A stretch of 64,000 nucleotides of DNA from Zhouia amylolytica. Its GTDB lineage: Bacteria > Bacteroidota > Bacteroidia > Flavobacteriales > Flavobacteriaceae. Below the pieces are notes generated by a model. The model saw only the letters and a list, made by a program, of their open reading frames with translations. It did no database searches and had not been told where the DNA came from. The DNA lies in the NCBI RefSeq assembly GCF_900116365.1, contig NZ_FPAG01000011.1:1-64000 (forward strand), written 5' to 3'. Position numbers and translations under genes: made by a program. This document shows positions 26,636 to 34,448 of this stretch, in pieces (position 1 is the first letter of the stretch; the number at the start of each line of letters is the position of its first letter).

Positions 26636-28111
26636 ATGAGTGAATTGTATAAGCATTTTAATCATAATAATCGGAGGCATTTTATTAAAAATGCCAGCTT
26701 GGCACTCGGTGGTCTCGCTATGGCTGCTATGACTGATCCGCTGAAGATTTTTGGTGCCAATTCAAATGCTCAGGCAATGCCTGATCTTGGAAACGGACCT
26801 CTTAATTTACCTCATTTTGCTCCAAAAGCTAAAAGAGTAGTATACCTTTTTCAAAGTGGAGGGCCATCGCAATTAGAGTTGTTTGATTATAAACCCTTAC
26901 TTCACAAACTTAGAGGAACCGATTTACCGGAATCAGTAAGGATGGGACAGCGACTAACAGGAATGACCTCAGGTCAGGCTAATTTTCCGTTGGTTGGAAG
27001 TCAATATAAATTTAATCAGTATGGGCAGTCAAGAGCATGGGTAAGTGATTTAATGCCTTATACGGCTAAAATTGCCGATGAACTTTGTTTTGTAAAAACG
27101 ATGCATACAGAGGCTATCAATCACGATCCGGCCATTACATTTTTTCAAACGGGCTCTCAACAATCGGGAAGACCGAGTATGGGCTCCTGGATGAGTTATG
27201 GCTTGGGAAGCATGAATGATAACCTGCCTACCTTCTCAGTACTGCTTTCAAGAGGAACCGGCAGACTCAACGGGCAACCATTATATTCAAGATTATGGGG
27301 GAACGGATTCTTGAGTTCCTTACATCAGGGAGTGCAATTCAGAGCAGTGAAAGATCCTGTTTTATATCTTAAAGATCCTGATGGAATGTCGCGGGCAGAA
27401 AGACGTAAAATGCTCGACCACTTGGCTGAAATGAATCATTTTCAAGAAGAGAAGTTTGGAGATCCCGAGATCAATAGCAGAATAGCCCAATACGAAATGG
27501 CCTATAAAATGCAAACTTCGGTACCTGAAACGATGAATATAGATGATGAACCTGACCATATTTTTAGAATGTATGGTCCTGATTCATACAAGCCGGGGAC
27601 TTACGCTGCAAACTGTATACTAGCGAGAAGATTACTGGAAAAAGATGTGCGCTTTGTGCAGTTGTATCACATGGGATGGGATCAACACGACAATTTACCG
27701 GGCCAAATCGAAAAGCAGGCGAAGGATGTAGATCAACCGACCGCTGCTTTAATTATGGATCTAAAACAACGTGGATTATTAGAAGATACCCTGGTTATTT
27801 GGGGCGGGGAGTTTGGAAGAACAAATTACAGTCAGGGAGTATTAACAGATACTAATTATGGCCGTGATCACCACCCTAAATGTTTCTCTATTTTTATGGC
27901 AGGAGGAGGAGTGAAACCTGGTTTCACTTATGGTGAAACAGATGAGTTTGGATATAATGTGGTAAAAGATCCTGTGCATGTTCACGATCTTCATGCTACG
28001 ATCCTGCATTTAATGGGCGTTGATCATGAAAGAATGACCTATAAGCATCAGGGGAGACGTTTCAGGCTTACGGATGTTGCGGGTAATGTAATTAATGATT
28101 TAATAGGGTAA
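26636..28111 (+). CDS. DUF1501 protein with Tat signal
   Basis: A 491-residue protein of the alkaline phosphatase/sulfatase-like superfamily. A twin-arginine signal NRRHFIKNASLALGG lies near residues 12-27. Further motifs include FQSGGPSQLELFDYKP, GWDQHDNLPGQIEKQ, WGGEFGRTNYSQ, GRDHHPKCFSIFMAGGG and VHDLHATILHLMG, whose Asp/His clusters look like metal ligands. DUF1501 genes regularly sit beside DUF1549/DUF1553 genes, as here (4-bp gap). Activity is unknown; hydrolase or sugar-modifying enzyme are both possible. Confidence 0.9.
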   Translation: MSELYKHFNHNNRRHFIKNASLALGGLAMAAMTDPLKIFGANSNAQAMPDLGNGPLNLPHFAPKAKRVVYLFQSGGPSQLELFDYKPLLHKLRGTDLPESVRMGQRLTGMTSGQANFPLVGSQYKFNQYGQSRAWVSDLMPYTAKIADELCFVKTMHTEAINHDPAITFFQTGSQQSGRPSMGSWMSYGLGSMNDNLPTFSVLLSRGTGRLNGQPLYSRLWGNGFLSSLHQGVQFRAVKDPVLYLKDPDGMSRAERRKMLDHLAEMNHFQEEKFGDPEINSRIAQYEMAYKMQTSVPETMNIDDEPDHIFRMYGPDSYKPGTYAANCILARRLLEKDVRFVQLYHMGWDQHDNLPGQIEKQAKDVDQPTAALIMDLKQRGLLEDTLVIWGGEFGRTNYSQGVLTDTNYGRDHHPKCFSIFMAGGGVKPGFTYGETDEFGYNVVKDPVHVHDLHATILHLMGVDHERMTYKHQGRRFRLTDVAGNVINDLIG

Positions 28112-28112
28112 A

Positions 28113-29165
28113 ATGATGCAATCCGGAAGAAGAAGTTTTCTTAAAAAATCGGCTTTAGCCACAGGAGGTTTACTCACATTTTCACAATTAAGCAGTGCCT
28201 TCAGTATTGATAGAAATAACGATATAATTATAGGTCATAACAATCACCGCTACAAAGTTAACCTGAATTGGGGCGACCTCGACCCAGCCAAGACACCTGT
28301 AAAGGACTGTCATGAAATTGTTCAGGATTCTCAAGGGCGTATTGTAATGCTAACCAATCATACAAAAAATAATGTGCTCATTTATGATAAGTCAGGTAAA
28401 CTTTTGGATAAATGGGGGACGGAATATCCGGGTGGACACGGACTAACCCTGGCCAAGGAAAATGGGGAGGACTTCCTGTTTATTACAGATTATGAACGTC
28501 ACCAGGTTATCAAAACAACCATCGATGGCAAAGTGGTGATGACCCTTGATTGTCCGTTGGATACCGGTCATTATGCTCAAAAGGAGGCATACAAGCCTAC
28601 GGAGACCACTGTGCTTGATAACGGAGACTTTTATATTGCAGACGGCTATGGGAATCAGTTCATTTTGCACTATAATCATAAAGGAGAATTGTTGAACGTA
28701 TTTGGAGGAAGAGGAAGAGAAGAGCACCAGTTTATAAATGCTCATGGTATCTGCTACGATAATAGAGACAAGGCGAATCCATGTTTACTTATAACAGCTC
28801 GCGAACAGAATGTGCTTAAAAAGTTTAGCCTGGAAGGTGAATATCTATCTTCAATTCCAGTGCCTGGAGCTCTAATCTGTCGTCCTGTAATTCACAATAA
28901 TGAAGTTTATTTTGCAGTGTTAAAATCAAAGGAAGCAGCCAACGACGATTCAGGATTTTTGTTAATTATGGATGATCAGGATCAGGTGGTTTCATGCCCG
29001 GGTGCTACAAAGCCGGTTTACGAAAACCATCAATTAGATCAATTATACCAGACTATTAGGTTGTTTCAGCATCCTCATGATGTCTGTGTTGATGAAGATG
29101 ATAGTATATATGTGGCTCAATGGAATTCCGGACAGACATACCCTATAAAACTTACCAGAGTATGA
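28113..29165 (+). CDS. Tat-exported NHL-type beta-propeller protein
   Basis: A 350-residue protein with Tat signal GRRSFLKKSALATGG. NHL-like beta-propeller repeats follow, seen as recurring segments such as GRIVMLTNHTKNNVLIYDKS, DNGDFYIADGYGNQFILHY, NAHGICYDNR and HPHDVCVDEDDSIYVAQWN. Several histidines sit at comparable positions in the blades and could bind a metal, as in propellers of copper lyases or lactonases, but no known catalytic set is proven. It starts one base after DUF1501 and overlaps the next gene by 4 bp. The function is open. Confidence 0.8.
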   Translation: MMQSGRRSFLKKSALATGGLLTFSQLSSAFSIDRNNDIIIGHNNHRYKVNLNWGDLDPAKTPVKDCHEIVQDSQGRIVMLTNHTKNNVLIYDKSGKLLDKWGTEYPGGHGLTLAKENGEDFLFITDYERHQVIKTTIDGKVVMTLDCPLDTGHYAQKEAYKPTETTVLDNGDFYIADGYGNQFILHYNHKGELLNVFGGRGREEHQFINAHGICYDNRDKANPCLLITAREQNVLKKFSLEGEYLSSIPVPGALICRPVIHNNEVYFAVLKSKEAANDDSGFLLIMDDQDQVVSCPGATKPVYENHQLDQLYQTIRLFQHPHDVCVDEDDSIYVAQWNSGQTYPIKLTRV

Positions 29166-29974
29166 AAAATCTAGTTGTTTTATTGGGGCTGATATTGATC
29201 TCAGGCTGTAAGATCGATAAGGACTCCAAAGTTAATAAGTATTTACAATCGGAGGCGGTTGCCTTAGTTGCGCCAACTTTGGTGGCTTCGAATTTGGTGA
29301 TAGATTCGGTTGCTACCTTAAAAGCTTCACTACCTTATCCGGATGTTGAAATTCATTATACTTCAGATGGTACCGCTCCTGATGAAACATCGCCTGAATA
29401 TACAGGACCTATAAAAGTAACCAATCCCGGGGTCTACTCTTTTAAGGCATACCATCCTTTTTTGCAGTCCAGTGAAATAAGTACCGTTACTTTTTATAAG
29501 AGCGGGATTAAGGTTCGCGAAGTGTCAATGTTAAATGAAATCAATGCCAAATATCCTGGAAATGGAGTGAATACCCTAATCGATAATCAAAAAGGATCAA
29601 ACAGTTATTCTGATGGTAGATGGATGGGGTTTGATGAAGATGTAGTCGTTGAACTGGAAATGCCATCTGAAAACAAAGCAACCAAAGTCATTATTGGTTA
29701 TATGTCAGCTACGGGAGCATGGATCTTTTCGCCAGCTAAAATAACTGTTTGGGTTTCTGACGATAAGCAAGATTATACCCAGGTAGGTATGGTGGAGATT
29801 GAAACTGAGAAAAAAGGAGATGATACCGCCTTGAAAAATGTCGAAATTCCAATTAATAGAACAGGTAAATATTTCAAAATTAAGATAGAGAATCTAAAAG
29901 AAATTCCTCAATGGCATGATGGTAAAGGCACCAGTGCATGGCATTTTATAGATGAGATTATTATCGATGAATAA
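29162..29974 (+). CDS. CHB_HEX_C + discoidin-like lipoprotein (detached GH20-like tail)
   Basis: A 270-residue lipoprotein (LISGC) with no catalytic domain. Residues roughly 40-115 form a chitobiase C-terminal-like domain (IHYTSDGTAPDETSPEYTGP). The remainder is a discoidin/F5/8-type domain ending in WHFIDEIIID. The same domain pair ends the neighbouring DUF2231 protein and the GH20, so this gene looks like a free-standing copy of their tail. The ATG at 29162 overlaps the propeller stop (ATGA); a longer frame from 29120 lies inside that gene and is not used. Likely a carbohydrate-binding or docking protein. Confidence 0.85.
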   Translation: MKNLVVLLGLILISGCKIDKDSKVNKYLQSEAVALVAPTLVASNLVIDSVATLKASLPYPDVEIHYTSDGTAPDETSPEYTGPIKVTNPGVYSFKAYHPFLQSSEISTVTFYKSGIKVREVSMLNEINAKYPGNGVNTLIDNQKGSNSYSDGRWMGFDEDVVVELEMPSENKATKVIIGYMSATGAWIFSPAKITVWVSDDKQDYTQVGMVEIETEKKGDDTALKNVEIPINRTGKYFKIKIENLKEIPQWHDGKGTSAWHFIDEIIIDE

Positions 29975-29983
29975 TTTCCCCCA

Positions 29984-32095
29984 ATGAAATTAAAAAGACA
30001 CATATCAGTAATAGCAGGATTATTAATAGCACAAATAGCCTTCGCAGATACCGGCGATGCTGTTTCTGGTATTACAGGGTTTTTGGGAAGACTGCACCCC
30101 ATGATTCTACACCTTCCAATAGGTGCTATCTTGCTGGTTTTCTTTCTGGATGTAGCAGGAAGAGTAAAAAAAACATACCCAAAGGAAATTGTAAGGAAAG
30201 GTTTAGCTTTTAGTAGCTTCTTTGCAATTTTAGCAGCGGTTTTCGGCTATTTCTTATCCCTTGAAGGTGGTTATGAAGAAAAAACACTAAACCTGCATTT
30301 GTATACAGGAATCCTTACCGCTCTGTTGATTACAGTGCTCTTCCTGATGTCTTTAAGTGAATCCAGCGCTGTAAAAAGAAGTTTTTTTCCATGCTTTGTA
30401 CTTACTCTTATAGCTATTACTGTGGCAGGTCATTATGGGAGTGTTCTAACCCATGGCAGTGATTTTTTAACAGAACACCTGCAATCAAAACCTGAACCTG
30501 ATAAAGTTGCAACCGTAGACAGTTTGCATTATTTCAATGATATAGTGTATCCGATACTTGATAATAAATGTATCAGTTGCCATAACCCTGAAAAAAAGAA
30601 AGGAGACTTATCATTGAAAACAATGAGTGAGATCCTAAAGGGAGGTGAAAACGGGAAGGTTATTAGCGCAGGAGATTCAAAAGAGAGTATGCTGGTGAAC
30701 GTTCTTCACTTGCCGTTGGAAGATGATCACCATATGCCGCCAAAAGGGAAAAAGCAAGTTACGGAAGAAGAGGCTTATTTGCTATCCTATTGGATTGATC
30801 ATGGGGCTGATTTTAATAACAAAGTGGTAGCCTATCAAAAAAACGATACCATAAATAAGTTGCTTGAAGCCTATGTGGTGGAAGAAGAGGTGGAACCGGA
30901 AGAGGCTGATTTAGCTGATATCCGGGAATTAATGGACAATGGCTTTCGGGTACAGAAGATAGTGGCCGATAAATCGTTTTTAAGTGTAAAGTACCTCTCG
31001 AAGAAGATCGATAAAAATGCAATGCGTTTACTTGAAAATGTGGCAGAGCAGGTGAAGGAATTAGATTTAGGAGGTAGTGATTTTAATGATGATTTAGGGA
31101 CTTATCTGGAGGCTTTTAAAAATGTAAGATTCCTTAAATTAGATAATACCCTAATTACGGATAAGGTATTGGTTCATCTGGAGGAAATCTCCAAACTGAA
31201 AATACTGAATCTTCATAATACAGAAGTATCAGAAAAAGGATTGAGTCTTCTTCTCGAAAAGCTACAACCTGAAAAGGTGTATGTATGGAATACAAAAATG
31301 GATGATAAGGCATTGGCAATGATTGCCAAATCCAGCAATGTAGAACTTATTTCAGGGGTTTTTGAAGGATTTAATGAAGATGCTACTTTAAATCCGCCTG
31401 AGTTCAATAGCAATAAATCGGTTTTTTTAGATACAGTTCAGGTGAAACTAAGTAGTCAGGTTAGAAATGTCCAATTCTACTATACTACAGATGGTTCCGA
31501 TCCGGATTCAGATTCAGAGCCAATGCCGGAAACATTGCTTATTAAGGAACCACTGATTTTTAAGGCAAAGGCTTTTAAAAATGACTGGTTGCCCAGCCCT
31601 GTTGTTACTAGAGAATACTTTAAAGTTAAATATGTAGTTGAAGATTTTCAACTTGAAAAAGAGCCCAATAAAAAATACCCCGGATCCGGGAAACTTTTTG
31701 ATCTGGTTGAAGGAACTACAAGTTTCTCAGACGGTAAATGGGCGGGGTTTGAAGGAGATGATATGGTGGCGGAAATTACGCTGGGAGAAGCAAAAGAGCT
31801 CGAAAATATTACTATAAGCTGTCTGGAAGACGTTAGCAGTTGGATATTTTTCCCAAAATCAATTTCCGTTTATACCAAAGATGAAAACGGGAACTATACA
31901 AAGCTGAGTGAACAAGAAACTAGCCGTCGCGGTGATATTATGGAAGATAAGAAACAGCGCTTTACTTTAAACTTCCCTAAAACAGCGATCAAAAATCTGA
32001 AAATTGTAGTGAATAACTATGGAAAGTTGCCGAAATGGCACGATGGAGCTGGAAGCGATGCCTGGTTATTTATAGATGAGGTTTTAATATGGTAA
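29984..32095 (+). CDS. DUF2231-cytochrome c-LRR-CHB_HEX_C-discoidin membrane protein
   Basis: A 703-residue multidomain protein. A signal or first TM is followed by a DUF2231-like membrane domain (RLHPMILHLPIGAILLVFF, TMs to about 155). A cytochrome c domain has CISCH (C196, C199, H200) and a candidate distal Met (M251 in HHMPPKGK). Next come short leucine-rich repeats (about 350-450), a CHB_HEX_C_1-like domain (YYTTDGSDPDSDSEP, about 470-540) and a discoidin-like tail ending WLFIDEVLIW. DUF2231 plus cytochrome is usual in Planctomycetes-like systems; the hexosaminidase-type tail is odd. It could take electrons from, or dock with, the cassette enzymes. Confidence 0.85.
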   Translation: MKLKRHISVIAGLLIAQIAFADTGDAVSGITGFLGRLHPMILHLPIGAILLVFFLDVAGRVKKTYPKEIVRKGLAFSSFFAILAAVFGYFLSLEGGYEEKTLNLHLYTGILTALLITVLFLMSLSESSAVKRSFFPCFVLTLIAITVAGHYGSVLTHGSDFLTEHLQSKPEPDKVATVDSLHYFNDIVYPILDNKCISCHNPEKKKGDLSLKTMSEILKGGENGKVISAGDSKESMLVNVLHLPLEDDHHMPPKGKKQVTEEEAYLLSYWIDHGADFNNKVVAYQKNDTINKLLEAYVVEEEVEPEEADLADIRELMDNGFRVQKIVADKSFLSVKYLSKKIDKNAMRLLENVAEQVKELDLGGSDFNDDLGTYLEAFKNVRFLKLDNTLITDKVLVHLEEISKLKILNLHNTEVSEKGLSLLLEKLQPEKVYVWNTKMDDKALAMIAKSSNVELISGVFEGFNEDATLNPPEFNSNKSVFLDTVQVKLSSQVRNVQFYYTTDGSDPDSDSEPMPETLLIKEPLIFKAKAFKNDWLPSPVVTREYFKVKYVVEDFQLEKEPNKKYPGSGKLFDLVEGTTSFSDGKWAGFEGDDMVAEITLGEAKELENITISCLEDVSSWIFFPKSISVYTKDENGNYTKLSEQETSRRGDIMEDKKQRFTLNFPKTAIKNLKIVVNNYGKLPKWHDGAGSDAWLFIDEVLIW

Positions 32096-32115
32096 ATAAC
32101 AACTTAAATTAATAT

Positions 32116-34446
32116 ATGAAAGTGAATTTTAAACGTGTACTTATTTTAGCGCTGGCGGTTTTATTACAGGTTGGCTGCCAAAAACAAAAAACAACTTTTA
32201 CAGAATCGGATATAAAAATCATTCCTCAACCCAAAGAGTTAACCCTTAACCAGGGATCATTCATCTTTGATGCTGATACAAAATTTGTAGTTACCTCAGA
32301 TACCCAGTTACAAGCAGCGCAAATATTGATTGACAGGTTTAAAACAGCTGCAGGCTTGGAGCTTGAATTAACTAAAGATCAACCTTCTTCTAATTTCGTT
32401 ATTTTAAAAGATAATTCACAGCTTGGAGCAGAAGCCTATACATTGGTGGTTGGTGATGATAATATCGTTATAGAGGCTTCAGGTTTAAGTGGGTTTGTTT
32501 ACGGTATAGAAACGTTAAGACAATTACTGCCGGTAGCCATAGAAAAGAACACGGTAAGTGCAGATGTATCATGGGAAGTTCCAAACGTCAATATTGCTGA
32601 TGCCCCACGATACAAATGGAGAGGACTTATGCTGGATGTTTCTCGTCATTTTTTTGAAAAAGATTATGTGATGAAGACCATCGATCGATTATCATATCTA
32701 AAGATGAATACACTACACCTGCATTTGGTAGATGATCAGGGATGGCGCATAGAAATTAAAAAATACCCAAAACTGACCGAAGTAGGTGCTTACAGGGTTG
32801 ACCAGGAAGATAAACACTGGAATGCAAGACCCAGAGCAAAAGCGGATGAAAAGGGTACCTACGGTGGCTTTTATACCCAAGAGGATATAAAAGAAATAGT
32901 GGCTTATGCTGAAAAGCGAGGAATTACCGTTGTACCGGAAATTGAAATGCCTGCACACGTAAGTAGTGCGGTTGCAGCATATCCTTCTTTATCTTGTTTT
33001 GAAACTCCTATATCTGTACCATCAGGAGGTTTATGGCCTATCACTGATATTTATTGTGCAGGGAAAGAATCAACTTTCGAATTTCTTGAAAATGTACTTG
33101 TAGAAGTGATGGATTTGTTTCCTTCAAAATACATCCATGTAGGAGGAGATGAAGCAACTAAAACGAATTGGGAAAAATGCCCGCATTGTCAGAAACGAAT
33201 TAATGCGGAAGGACTTGAAAATGTAGAAGAACTTCAAAGCTATTTCATCAAAAGGATGGAACGTTTTATTAGTTCAAAAGATCGTATCCTTATTGGATGG
33301 GATGAAATTCTCGAAGGCGGTTTGGCTCCGGGAGCTACCGTAATGAGCTGGAGAGGTGTAAAAGGTGGTTTAGAAGCATCAGAGCAAGGCCATGATGTAG
33401 TAATGACTCCGGGATCACATTGTTATTTCGATCATTATCAAGGGCCTCAGGATTCTGAGCCAGCTGCATGGGGTGGATATACTCCTTTGAGTAAAGTATA
33501 TGAGTTTGATCCAACTGTCGATGGGATGTCTGATGAGCAAGCAAAGCATGTACTTGGTGGTCAAGCCAATTTATGGGCTGAATATATACCTGATACCGAT
33601 CAGTCTGAATATATGATTTATCCAAGAATAGCTGCTTTGTCAGAAACACTATGGAGCCCTAAGGAAGGTAGAAGCTGGAATAAATTTACGACGCGGATTA
33701 TTCCAATGTTCGATCGTTTTGCAGCTATGGGAATCAATTATGCTCAGAGTGTTTACACTATTAGAGAAGAGGCTATTGTTGATGAGAACACAGGTGCTGT
33801 ATCTGTTTCACTAGCGAACGAGATCGAGAATTCTGACATAAGATATGTTCTTAATGATGGTGATCTAAATACAGATGCTGTTACCTATGATAAGCCAATT
33901 CAAATTACAGAGACTACCACAATTAAGGCTTCTTATTTCGAGAATGATAAACCTTTAGGGGCAGTATTTGAAAAAACCTTTAAATATCATAAGGCGGTTG
34001 GTAAGAAGGTAACTTATAATACAGAGGTGAACGATAGGTACCAGGGTGCTGGTGCAACTACGCAGGTGAATGTATTGAGAGGTACCAAGAATTTTCACGA
34101 TGGTCAATGGCAAGCATGGCTGGCTAAAGACATGGAAGTGGTTATAGATCTTGATGAACCTACAGAGATTTCAAAAGTTTCTGTGGGAGCGTTGGAAAAT
34201 CAGGGTCCTGGAATATACTATCCAACCATGGTTGAGGTGTGGACTTCTGACGACGGACAGAACTTTGTGTCTGCGGGTAAAACAGAAAGAGCTTATGCTG
34301 CCACTGGAGATGCAACCATTAAAGACTTTGAGGTGACTTTTGAGAAAAAGAGCGCACGTTATATTAAGGTGAAAGCTACGAACCTGAAACAAACACCTAC
34401 TGGTGGTGGCGTGTTTCTCTTTGTTGATGAAATTATAGTAGAATAA
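32116..34446 (+). CDS. GH20 beta-N-acetylhexosaminidase lipoprotein
   Basis: A 776-residue exo-hexosaminidase that removes terminal beta-GlcNAc/GalNAc by substrate-assisted catalysis. The lipobox LQVGC gives Cys 21. A GH20b-type N-terminal domain precedes the TIM barrel (RYKWRGLMLDVSRHFF, then HLHLVDDQGWRIEIKKYP). The catalytic pair D345-E346 is in HVGGDEATKTNWE. Close to the C-terminus are a CHB_HEX_C_1-like domain and a discoidin-like domain ending VFLFVDEIIVE, homologous to the tails of the two genes just upstream. Complex-type N-glycan antennae or the chitobiose core are plausible substrates. Confidence 0.95.
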   Translation: MKVNFKRVLILALAVLLQVGCQKQKTTFTESDIKIIPQPKELTLNQGSFIFDADTKFVVTSDTQLQAAQILIDRFKTAAGLELELTKDQPSSNFVILKDNSQLGAEAYTLVVGDDNIVIEASGLSGFVYGIETLRQLLPVAIEKNTVSADVSWEVPNVNIADAPRYKWRGLMLDVSRHFFEKDYVMKTIDRLSYLKMNTLHLHLVDDQGWRIEIKKYPKLTEVGAYRVDQEDKHWNARPRAKADEKGTYGGFYTQEDIKEIVAYAEKRGITVVPEIEMPAHVSSAVAAYPSLSCFETPISVPSGGLWPITDIYCAGKESTFEFLENVLVEVMDLFPSKYIHVGGDEATKTNWEKCPHCQKRINAEGLENVEELQSYFIKRMERFISSKDRILIGWDEILEGGLAPGATVMSWRGVKGGLEASEQGHDVVMTPGSHCYFDHYQGPQDSEPAAWGGYTPLSKVYEFDPTVDGMSDEQAKHVLGGQANLWAEYIPDTDQSEYMIYPRIAALSETLWSPKEGRSWNKFTTRIIPMFDRFAAMGINYAQSVYTIREEAIVDENTGAVSVSLANEIENSDIRYVLNDGDLNTDAVTYDKPIQITETTTIKASYFENDKPLGAVFEKTFKYHKAVGKKVTYNTEVNDRYQGAGATTQVNVLRGTKNFHDGQWQAWLAKDMEVVIDLDEPTEISKVSVGALENQGPGIYYPTMVEVWTSDDGQNFVSAGKTERAYAATGDATIKDFEVTFEKKSARYIKVKATNLKQTPTGGGVFLFVDEIIVE

Positions 34447-34448
34447 AA

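Noticed and set aside
29120-29165. Apparent gene overlap or frameshift between the propeller and the tail lipoprotein
   Set aside because: The upstream extension is only open frame inside the propeller gene. The ATG at 29162 gives a proper lipoprotein signal and a normal 4-bp ATGA overlap.
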